From: Deinococcus sp.
GTDB lineage: Bacteria; Deinococcota; Deinococci; Deinococcales; Deinococcaceae
Direction: 5' to 3'
DNA: 5,051 nucleotides
Assembly (NCBI GenBank): GCA_018260375.1
Contig: JAGLBF010000153.1
Location: 1-5,051 of the forward strand
The notes under the pieces were generated by a model, which saw only the letters and a program-made list of their open reading frames with translations, did not search any database and was not told where the DNA came from. The translations under genes and the position numbers were made by a program. Every line of letters starts with the position of its first letter. Position 1 is the first letter of the stretch. This document shows positions 1 through 5,051 of this stretch, piece by piece.

Positions 1-1037
1 TATATATGTTTAACTGTCGTACCAGAAACTAATTTTATAATTTTACTTTTTGAATAATTAAGCATATAACTAAGAAAAATAGGATTTTCTATTTGTATAA
101 GCCTAATTATATTCATGTCTCCCACTAAAATAACACCGTCAAGCTTTAAAGCCGAAGACTTTGCAAGGCCATCAGGGGTTACATCGGAACTAGGCATAAG
201 TATATCGCCGCGCTTACTCTTAAAACCACTAATTTTATTTGTTTTTGAAAATACATGATTTATAATCTCACTATATTTAGTGAATAATTCACCATAGTGG
301 ACGCAAAATACTTCACCATCTTCTTTAATATCAGATTTAGAAAATGCACCTCCTCTGTGAATTTCGGCTACTTCCCCCAACTTCTTCTCTACCCACTCGC
401 CACTTCCCTCAAACTCTGGGAACCTTAAGCGCGGCACCCGTTCGCCCTCGGCGGGAAAAAGCTGCTGCATTAGCCCCCGCTTGTGCTGGCGCAGGGCCTC
501 TAGTTGGTCGCTGTGGGCGGCAATGACGGCATCAAGGGAGGAGAGCGCGGCGGCGATGTGGGTCTGCTCGGGGAGGGTCGGGGGGAGGGGAATAGAAATA
601 TCTTTAAGTTTCCCAAGCGTTAATTTGGGAGGCGCAGCTCCTGTAACGTAAGGAGCCAAATCAATTTTTACGAGATAATTTTCAATAAAACCAAGTGGGA
701 CATTTTTGGGCTTCAAGACATGAGCATGGTTATTAACCCAGTACTTTCCTTCAGCAATAAAAGCCGTTTTCTCAAATTCTCCCCATTTTGCCCCATCTTC
801 ACCAACTAGAATCAAGGGTTCATCAAATATATATTTTTCAACGTAGTCAACTATTCCACTAGCACCATAATAAGGGTACTCTCCTTTTATTCTCAGATTC
901 CCCGTAATAGGACGGCGTAAGTTGTTTAAGACAAGACATACTTCCCCCAACTTCTTCTCTACCCACTCGCCACTTCCCTCAAACTGCTTAAACCTCAGCT
1001 TAGGCGCGGGGGCGGGTTTATTCGGTTCGTTACTCAT
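1..1037 (-). CDS. hsdS: Type I restriction-modification specificity subunit HsdS (3' end beyond left edge)
   Basis: HsdS gives a type I RM complex its DNA target: each half carries a target recognition domain (TRD), and conserved helices bind HsdM. My translation from the ATG at 1037 is open for 345 codons to the left edge, so the C-terminus is missing (family members are usually about 400 residues or more). Residues 14-33 are a conserved entry segment (LRF..FEGSGEWVEKKLGEV). TRD1 spans about 34-150 and includes YPYYGASGIVDYV near 55 and WVNNHAHVL near 100. The central conserved helix spans about 151-205 (IPLPPTLPEQ, then LEALRQHKRGLMQQLFP). A second entry segment lies at 203-223, and TRD2 runs from about 224 (HYGELFTKYSE near 247, SGTTVKHI at the edge). 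The ATG overlaps the hsdR stop by 8 bases (ATGAGTAA), with GGAGG at 1041-1045 only three bases before it. The TRDs are AT-rich. The family call is secure; the DNA target cannot be read from this. Confidence 0.95.
   Translation of the reverse strand, partial: MSNEPNKPAPAPKLRFKQFEGSGEWVEKKLGEVCLVLNNLRRPITGNLRIKGEYPYYGASGIVDYVEKYIFDEPLILVGEDGAKWGEFEKTAFIAEGKYWVNNHAHVLKPKNVPLGFIENYLVKIDLAPYVTGAAPPKLTLGKLKDISIPLPPTLPEQTHIAAALSSLDAVIAAHSDQLEALRQHKRGLMQQLFPAEGERVPRLRFPEFEGSGEWVEKKLGEVAEIHRGGAFSKSDIKEDGEVFCVHYGELFTKYSEIINHVFSKTNKISGFKSKRGDILMPSSDVTPDGLAKSSALKLDGVILVGDMNIIRLIQIENPIFLSYMLNYSKSKIIKLVSGTTVKHI
369..415 (-). repeat. 47-bp perfect direct repeat, copy 2 (before TRD2 of hsdS)
   Basis: This stretch is identical base for base to 939-985 and encodes residues 209-223 of HsdS (FEGSGEWVEKKLGEV). 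Identity ends sharply on both sides. The spacing to the other copy is exactly 570 bp (190 codons), so both copies are read in the same frame. Conserved segments before each TRD are normal in HsdS, but complete identity at third codon positions is not required by protein function. Confidence 0.97.
939..985 (-). repeat. 47-bp perfect direct repeat, copy 1 (before TRD1 of hsdS)
   Basis: This copy encodes residues 19-33 of HsdS and is identical to 369-415. Just outside it the two copies diverge even where the protein is similar: the LRF codons just upstream are CTG AGG TTT here and TTA AGG TTC at the other copy. The pair flanks TRD1 plus the central linker, so recombination between copies could remove or exchange that module without shifting the frame. 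Confidence 0.97.
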
Positions 1038-4017
1038 ACGCCTCCAGTCCTGCTATATCTCTACCCTCGGCGCGGCGGCGCAGCACCAGCACCAGGTCAC
1101 CCATCAGTTCTTCTTCCTTGCGCTTGCGGGCCTTCCAGCCCAGTCCCAGCGGGGCCAGCAACTCGCCCAGCGCCTGACTGTCAAAGATAAGCCGCTGCAA
1201 GGTACGGTCTACAAAGTCTTGCAGGGCGGCGGCGCCTAGGCCGTGTACCTGCGCCAGACTGCTGACCTCGGCGGTGTTGCGCTCGGCCTTGAACTGCTCG
1301 TAACCGGTCCACAGTTCGGCTTCGGTCAGGGCCACACCCGTCGGCAGGCCAGAGATGTACTCGCCTATTTCCTCGCGTTCATCTATGAACTTGGAGTCGG
1401 CCTGAATCATCGCCAGCAGCTTGTCGCGGGTCACGCGCTGCTGCTCAGGCGTTTCCTGGGCGCTGGAGCGGGCCAGCAGGGTCATGATGTAGTCGTAATC
1501 AATGATGGCCGAGGCAAAGAGTACCAGGTCAAAGTCCACTTCTTCCAGCGGGGCTTCGGGGTCAGGCTTGTCTTGCTTGACCTTAAGGGCCTGCGCTGTC
1601 TCTAGGTAAGCTCCCCTGAAGGCTTGCAGGTCGGCGGGGGGGATGATGGCGGCTATCTGCTCGCGCTGCTCGTCGGTCAGGTCGGTGTACTGCTCTAGCT
1701 GCGTGCTGTGGCGCTGCACCTCCTTGAAAAACTTGATGAACTGTAATTTGGCAGTGTCGCCGCTCAGGTTGCCCACTTCGGCGGCAGTGGGGGCGAGGTC
1801 GTGCAGCTCCATAAACTGGGTGACCTTGTGCACGGCTTTCCGTAGCTCGGCGATGACGGTGGGCGCGTCCTCCACCAGCCACGTTTGGCGGTTCTCTTCT
1901 TTGTCGTCGCCGACCGAGAACATCTCTATGGCTTTGTCTACAGCTTTCTGCTGGCCCCTGAAATCCAGAATGTTGCCGTAAGGCTTGGAGGCGTTCAGAA
2001 TACGGTTGGTGCGCGACATGGCCTGTATCAGCCCGTGATATTGCAGTTTCTTGTCCAGATACAGGGTGTTGAGGTACTTGGAATCAAAGCCCGTCAGCAG
2101 CATATCCACCACAATTACGATGTCTATCTTCTGGGCGTGCGAATAGTCGCGGTTGGGCCATTGCTGGTTTTTGATGCGCTTTTGAACATCCTGATAGTAA
2201 GCGTCAAACTCGCTCAGCTTGTGATTGGTGCTGTACAAGGCATTGTAGTCACTGATAATTCGCTCAAGAGCTTGCTTTTTGCCTTCTGGGTTGATTTTGT
2301 TGTCTTCGCTTTCTTGCGGCAGGTCTTCCTGTATCTGTTTGGCCTCGGCGCTCACAGAAGCGGGCGGCGAGAATACGGCGGCAATATTCAACGGCTTGAA
2401 ATCAGGGTCAGCCGCCAAACGCTTTGCCTGTTCTTCCTGAAACAGGGTGTAATACTGGATAGCGTCATCAATAGAAGCCGTTGCCAGAATCGCATTGAAC
2501 TTGCGCCCAGCGGTAGCCGCGTCGTGCTTCTGCAAAATTTTGGCAATCACAGCAGACTTGGGCGGCGGTTCATTGTTATTGGGCTGGTTCTTGTTAGACT
2601 GGGTCTCACTGCCTTCAGGCTTGTAATAATCGATATGGAACTTCAGCACATTCTTGTCATCAATCGCGTGATTGATGGTATAGGCGTGAAGCTGGCGCTG
2701 AAAAATGTCCTTGGTAGTCTGGTAACTGGCTTCCTTGCCCTTGACCTGAACCATGTGGGCATTCTCATCAAAGATAGGCGTACCCGTAAAGCCAAACAGT
2801 TGCGAATTGGGGAAATAACCCTTGATGGCCTTGTGATTCTCGCCAAACTGTGAGCGGTGGCACTCGTCAAAGATAAAGACCATGCGCTTATTTTTCAGCG
2901 GCTCTAGCTGGCCTGCATACTCGGCGTTGTTCCCCCCGCTCAGGGCCAGTCCTAGCTTCTGGATGGTCGTCACTATCACCTTGTCGGCCTTGTCGGTAGA
3001 CCGCAGGCGGCGCACCAGTCTCCCAGTGTTGGTGTTCTCCTCCACGCTGCCCGCCTGAAAGCGGTTGAACTCCTCGCGGGTCTGGCGGTCAAGGTCTTTA
3101 CGGTCTACCACAAACACGCATTTGTCTATCTGGTCATTGTCCTTCAGCAGTGTGGACGCCTTGAACGAAGTCAGGGTTTTGCCGCTGCCCGTGGTGTGCC
3201 AGATGTACCCGTTGCCCGTCCCCTGCGCGATGCTGTCCACGATGGCCTTGACCGCGTAAATCTGGTAAGGCCGCATCATCATCAGCCGCTTTTCAGTTTC
3301 CAGCAGCACCATGTAGCGGCTTATCATCTCGCCCAGTGTGCATTTGGCTAGAAATGAGTCGGCGAACTTGTTGAGGTCATTGATTTTCTTGTTGTTCTCG
3401 GCGGCAAACTGATAAATAGGCAGGTAGCGTTCATCGGCATTGAAACTAAAATGCTCCTGGAGATTGTTGGCAAAGTAATGAGTGCTTTTGCCATTACTCA
3501 CCACAAAAAGCTGAATAAAGCTCAGCAGGGTATGGGTGTAGCCATTGCCTGTATCATTCTTATAATCCACAATTTGCTTCATAGCGACCTGCGGCACCAC
3601 GTCGCTTTTTTTCAGTTCTATTTGCACCACAGGTACGCCATTGAGCAGCAGCATCACATCATAACGGTGGTTACTGTCACGGGTATTCATCCGCAGTTGA
3701 TTGATAACTTCAAAGTCGTTCTTACACCAGTCCTTGACATTGACCAGCGTGTAATCCAGCGGCGTGTCATCATCCCTTGTCATGGTGTGCCTGCTGCGTA
3801 GAATCTTGGAAGCTTCAAAGGTATCTGAGGTAATGATTTGCTCTAACAGCCGCGCAAACTCGCTATCGGTCAATTTGACATGGTTCAGTGATTCAAACTT
3901 GGCCCTGAAATTGGCTTCTAGCGCGGTGCGAGTCCGAATATCGGCGCGGTAAGAGTATTTAAGGTCTCGGAGTTTCTCAATAAACTGCGCTTCTAGAACC
4001 TTTTCAGGTATGGTCAT
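1030..4017 (-). CDS. hsdR: Type I restriction endonuclease, motor/nuclease subunit HsdR (type IC-like)
   Basis: HsdR joins the HsdM2HsdS methylase, pulls in DNA using ATP and cuts unmethylated DNA at a distance. The 995-residue protein is full length for the family. The N-terminal nuclease has D120, then E134-x-K136 in VQIELKK, followed by a QxxxY motif at Q148-Y152. The 14-residue D-to-E spacing matches what I recall for EcoR124I. The SF2 motor follows: RPYQ at 249-252, Walker A TTGSGKT at 275-281, VVDRKDLDRQ at 303-312, DECH at 384-387, TGTP at 411-414, LLTGFD at 640-645, and QAMSRTNR at 665-672. The C-terminal 200 or so residues are helical and probably contact the methylase core. A polar N/P-rich linker lies at about 468-488. 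Every catalytic motif looks intact. The ATG overlaps the toxin stop (ATGA), with GAGGA at 4022-4026 as a closely spaced ribosome site. The type IC label rests on motif resemblance only. Confidence 0.98.
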   Translation of the reverse strand: MTIPEKVLEAQFIEKLRDLKYSYRADIRTRTALEANFRAKFESLNHVKLTDSEFARLLEQIITSDTFEASKILRSRHTMTRDDDTPLDYTLVNVKDWCKNDFEVINQLRMNTRDSNHRYDVMLLLNGVPVVQIELKKSDVVPQVAMKQIVDYKNDTGNGYTHTLLSFIQLFVVSNGKSTHYFANNLQEHFSFNADERYLPIYQFAAENNKKINDLNKFADSFLAKCTLGEMISRYMVLLETEKRLMMMRPYQIYAVKAIVDSIAQGTGNGYIWHTTGSGKTLTSFKASTLLKDNDQIDKCVFVVDRKDLDRQTREEFNRFQAGSVEENTNTGRLVRRLRSTDKADKVIVTTIQKLGLALSGGNNAEYAGQLEPLKNKRMVFIFDECHRSQFGENHKAIKGYFPNSQLFGFTGTPIFDENAHMVQVKGKEASYQTTKDIFQRQLHAYTINHAIDDKNVLKFHIDYYKPEGSETQSNKNQPNNNEPPPKSAVIAKILQKHDAATAGRKFNAILATASIDDAIQYYTLFQEEQAKRLAADPDFKPLNIAAVFSPPASVSAEAKQIQEDLPQESEDNKINPEGKKQALERIISDYNALYSTNHKLSEFDAYYQDVQKRIKNQQWPNRDYSHAQKIDIVIVVDMLLTGFDSKYLNTLYLDKKLQYHGLIQAMSRTNRILNASKPYGNILDFRGQQKAVDKAIEMFSVGDDKEENRQTWLVEDAPTVIAELRKAVHKVTQFMELHDLAPTAAEVGNLSGDTAKLQFIKFFKEVQRHSTQLEQYTDLTDEQREQIAAIIPPADLQAFRGAYLETAQALKVKQDKPDPEAPLEEVDFDLVLFASAIIDYDYIMTLLARSSAQETPEQQRVTRDKLLAMIQADSKFIDEREEIGEYISGLPTGVALTEAELWTGYEQFKAERNTAEVSSLAQVHGLGAAALQDFVDRTLQRLIFDSQALGELLAPLGLGWKARKRKEEELMGDLVLVLRRRAEGRDIAGLEAYE

Positions 4018-4397
4018 GGTGTCCTCGACTTCCTTACTGCTCTGTCAGCACGCGCAGGGAGGGCGGCCTGAAGGGTGGCGATGTCCTGAGCGTCCACGCG
4101 GCCCCAGTGACTGACGATGCGGCGGGGGTCAATAGAACGGGCGTGCATGACCAGGGCCACAGAATCGGCCCGCAGCCCACTAGGGCGCTGCTGGAGCAAC
4201 GGAGCCAGTGGGCCAGTCAGTTTGCGTGCGGTGGTTAGAGGAACCACAAAATAAACGGGTCTGGAACCAGAAGCCTGCACCGTCGCCAGTTGGCTAAGGA
4301 CGATACAAGGCCGCTTCAGGCCCTGTTCACTGCCCAGAACAGGGTCAAGGGTAACCAGGAGCAGGTCGCCGCGCTGGTAGGTCTGCCCACTGGTCAC
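4014..4397 (-). CDS. MazF/PemK-family endoribonuclease toxin
   Basis: MazF-type toxins are small SH3-like barrel RNases that cut mRNA and sometimes rRNA or tRNA, and are held inactive by a partner antitoxin. Family marks, numbered from an upstream TTG at 4427, are: YQRGDLLLVTLDP at 17-29, the loop GSEQGLKRP at 32-40, PLTT at 63-66, and the C-terminal SVALVMHARSIDPRRI region from 89. By alignment with E. coli MazF (E24, R29, T52), the catalytic-loop residues are E34, R39 and T65, all present. I prefer the GTG at 4397 (127 residues; subtract 10 from these numbers) because it overlaps the antitoxin stop as GTGA and puts the start a few residues before the first strand. The TTG start would add an unlikely Cys/Arg-rich lead and a 34-bp overlap. 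The tail is basic (RKSRTP). The stop overlaps the hsdR ATG. The target RNA sequence is unknown. Confidence 0.9.
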   Translation of the reverse strand: MTSGQTYQRGDLLLVTLDPVLGSEQGLKRPCIVLSQLATVQASGSRPVYFVVPLTTARKLTGPLAPLLQQRPSGLRADSVALVMHARSIDPRRIVSHWGRVDAQDIATLQAALPARADRAVRKSRTP

Positions 4398-4747
4398 GCA
4401 GGTTTGCTTTCTAGCGCAGCGAGCCAAGCAGCCATCTCTGCGGGCGTTACATCTTCCTCAATGGTAGCCAGTTGGTCAGCAAGGTCGGCGGCGCTGGCGT
4501 CCAGCAGGGCCGTTTCATTCACCGCTGGGTCGTAGGCCAGCAAGTCCGCCACGGTGTACTGATGCCCGGTCAGGATATACAGGCCGTCGAGAATAGAGGC
4601 CAGCGTGTCAAAGTCTATGCGCCGCGTTTTATCGTTGTAGACATTGTTTAGCGTGGCATACCGGACACCTGCCGCTTCAGCTAAGGCGGCCTGCTTGACC
4701 CGGTGCCGCCCCATGACTTCGGGTAATTTGTTTTGTATGCTTCCCAT
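4394..4747 (-). CDS. XRE-family helix-turn-helix protein, probable antitoxin/autoregulator
   Basis: This 117-residue protein has an N-terminal Cro/C1-type DNA-binding domain at about 5-72: helix 2 near QAALAEAAG (19-27), the recognition helix near YATLNNVYN (30-38), and a supporting segment IDFDTLASILDGL (44-56). It resembles the short HTH_26-type regulators. The rest (about 73-117) is acidic and helical (DASAADLADQLATIEEDVTPAEMAAWLAA in overlapping parts) and is a plausible toxin-binding tail for the basic MazF-like protein. Its stop overlaps the toxin GTG by four bases, the usual antitoxin-first order. No Shine-Dalgarno precedes the ATG, and a -10-like box sits six bases upstream. The canonical MazF partner is MazE (AbrB fold), so this pairing is unusual. 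It might instead, or also, act as a controller of the RM operon. The DNA-binding fold is clear; the antitoxin role is inferred from position. Confidence 0.85.
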   Translation of the reverse strand: MGSIQNKLPEVMGRHRVKQAALAEAAGVRYATLNNVYNDKTRRIDFDTLASILDGLYILTGHQYTVADLLAYDPAVNETALLDASAADLADQLATIEEDVTPAEMAAWLAALESKPA

Positions 4748-4753
4748 GCGAAC

Positions 4754-4759
4754 ATTTTA
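4754..4759 (-). promoter_or_regulatory. Candidate -10 box (TAAAAT) for the TA-hsdR-hsdS operon
   Basis: On the minus strand the bases before the antitoxin ATG read TATAAAATGTTCGC. TAAAAT matches five of six positions of TATAAT and ends six bases before the ATG, so transcription would begin at or next to the start codon and give a leaderless mRNA. No purine-rich ribosome site is present, which agrees. I see no good -35 box at 16-19 bases; this is the weak point. Such close -10/ATG spacing is well documented in Deinococcus. Confidence 0.5.
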
Positions 4760-4793
4760 TACGCTTTTTGAGGGAAAATACACTTTCAGCCGC

Positions 4794-4818
4794 TTAGCAC
4801 TATCAGTGGTTAACACTA
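4794..4818. promoter_or_regulatory. Candidate operator: paired 9-mers TTAGCACTA / TTAACACTA with inverted AGTG between
   Basis: Plus strand 4794-4802 (TTAGCACTA) and 4810-4818 (TTAACACTA) match at eight of nine bases with a 16-base period. AGTG at 4805-4808 forms an inverted repeat with CACT on either side. The cluster lies about 35-60 bases upstream of the candidate -10 box, where a regulator encoded by the first gene could bind. The motif is short and could be chance; it also overlaps the remnant open frame. Confidence 0.3.
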
Positions 4819-4929
4819 GGGCGCAAGCATGCCGCTGGACTTGCCCTACCACAGCGAAACAGACGCGCTTATCTGGATTGGTGGGCGTCCTTAGAGGAAT
4901 ACCTGAGCGAGCATCACCCCAACCTATAA
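4798..4929 (+). pseudogene. Protein-like 3' gene remnant without a start codon
   Basis: The plus-strand frame from 4798 to the TAA at 4927-4929 is open for 43 codons after an in-frame TAG at 4795. It reads HYQWLTLGRKHAAG, LALPQRNRRAYLDWW and ASLEEYLSEHHPNL in succession. The second half has the amphipathic, aromatic-rich look of a real C-terminus. There is no ATG, GTG or TTG in frame, so it cannot be a complete gene as it stands. It is followed directly by terminator-like sequence and then the insertion element. I do not recognise the family. The likely reading is the tail of a gene whose 5' part was lost when the RM/TA island arrived; chance coding potential cannot be excluded. Confidence 0.35.
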
Positions 4930-4932
4930 ACG

Positions 4933-4946
4933 AAAAAAAGCCCGCC
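4933..4946. terminator. Half of a rho-independent terminator, interrupted by the IS end
   Basis: Seven A residues followed by GCCCGCC (4940-4946) form one arm of a typical bidirectional terminator. The matching GGCGGGC and T-run that should follow a short loop are absent, because the sequence changes after TA at 4947-4948 into GAGGGTGTCAGC, which looks like a transposon end. The position, just after the stop of the remnant frame, fits a terminator for that lost gene. Confidence 0.45.
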
Positions 4947-4948
4947 TA

Positions 4949-5051
4949 GAGGGTGTCAGCAAGGCATTTGAAATTTGGGTAGTATTTTATGTGTGCGACA
5001 TAACAGGTAGACTTAGGGTGTGAGCCGCAAACCCTATCCAAGCGACCTAGA
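4949..5051 (+). mobile_element. Left end of an IS5-like insertion sequence (continues beyond right edge)
   Basis: From 4949 the sequence reads GAGGGTGTCAGC, resembling the GAGGGTGT-type terminal inverted repeats of several IS5-family groups. It follows CTAG/TA, a target type used by this family. About 70 bases inside, a transposase-like frame begins in the outward-to-inward direction expected for an IS. The right end and target duplication are outside the window, so the exact boundary is an estimate. Confidence 0.6.
5020..5051 (+). CDS. Transposase N-terminus, IS5 family (cut by right edge)
   Basis: Ten codons and part of an eleventh are visible from a GTG at 5020, reading (V/M)SRKPYPSDL. 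The RKPYPSDL opening, normally followed by a T/SDxQW segment, is a common start of IS5-family DDE transposases. A TAGACT box at 5008-5013 ends six bases before the GTG, the same spacing as the -10 box before the antitoxin gene, so this mRNA may also be leaderless; AGGG at 5015-5018 is too close to be a good ribosome site. The catalytic DDE residues lie beyond the window, so activity cannot be judged. Confidence 0.6.
   Translation, partial: MSRKPYPSDL

Noticed and set aside
344..526. Plus-strand 60-codon open frame
   Set aside because: Antisense to the conserved linker and second repeat of hsdS; Pro/Ala/Arg-rich translation typical of a shadow frame.
369..985. The two 47-bp repeats as CRISPR repeats or transposon ends
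   Set aside because: Only two copies, 570 bp apart, in the same coding frame and encoding a conserved HsdS segment.
922..1239. Plus-strand open frame across the hsdS start and hsdR 3' end
   Set aside because: It is antisense to two well-supported genes and has a low-complexity composition.
1885..2853. 322-codon plus-strand open frame
   Set aside because: It is exactly antisense to the conserved helicase part of hsdR, shows no recognisable domain, and arises from the codon bias of the real gene.
4398..4427. TTG at 4427 as the toxin start
   Set aside because: It gives a 10-residue Cys/Arg-rich extension and a 34-bp overlap; GTG at 4397 gives the usual 4-base GTGA overlap and family-like N-terminus.
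4784..4789. CTGAAA as a -35 box for the operon promoter
   Set aside because: It is about 22-24 bases from the candidate -10 hexamers, too far for a normal sigma-70-type spacer.
4829..4894. Small plus-strand frame starting ATG at 4829 (MPLDLPYHSETDALIWIGGRP)
   Set aside because: Only 21 codons with no ribosome site; the overlapping frame ending at 4929 looks more protein-like.
4644..4949. Plus-strand 101-codon frame
   Set aside because: It runs antisense through the antitoxin 5' end and its promoter, has no protein-like pattern, and a better frame covers 4798-4929.

Overview
The window holds the upstream part of a type I restriction-modification (RM) operon, read right to left on the minus strand. 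A two-gene toxin-antitoxin (TA) module is joined to its 5' end, and the first bases of an insertion sequence lie at the right edge. In transcription order the minus-strand genes are: an XRE-family helix-turn-helix regulator/antitoxin (4747-4394), a MazF/PemK-family endoribonuclease toxin (4397-4014), hsdR, the type I restriction/translocase subunit (4017-1030), and hsdS, the specificity subunit (1037 to beyond base 1). All three junctions overlap: GTGA between antitoxin and toxin, ATGA between toxin and hsdR, and ATGAGTAA between hsdR and hsdS. The four genes therefore look like one transcript with coupled translation. No hsdM methylase lies in the window. If the system is complete, hsdM should be past the left edge.

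hsdS is open to the left edge (345 codons seen) and has the usual two-half layout. It carries a perfect 47-bp direct repeat exactly 190 codons apart, placed just before each target recognition domain (TRD). The TRD segments are AT-rich, while the conserved linker and repeats are GC-rich. This is a mosaic of the kind expected when TRDs are exchanged between strains.

Right of the antitoxin lie its probable promoter, with a TAAAAT -10 box six bases from the ATG and no Shine-Dalgarno, which suggests a leaderless mRNA. Next come short repeats that could be an operator, then an open, protein-like stretch without a start codon (4798-4929, plus strand) that looks like the 3' remnant of a lost gene. 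After that is half of a rho-independent terminator, cut by the left end of an IS5-like element whose transposase begins at about 5020 and runs off the right edge.

Organism: a bacterium of moderately high G+C whose accessory DNA is locally AT-rich. The likely leaderless -10/ATG arrangement, together with an N-terminus of the type GTG-SRKPYPSDL on an IS5-like transposase, would fit Deinococcus, but this is a tentative inference. HsdR resembles the type IC (EcoR124I/EcoprrI) group from its motifs. The most interesting point is the translational linkage of an RNase toxin and its DNA-binding partner to a restriction operon, conceptually similar to the anticodon nuclease PrrC carried in the EcoprrI type IC locus.
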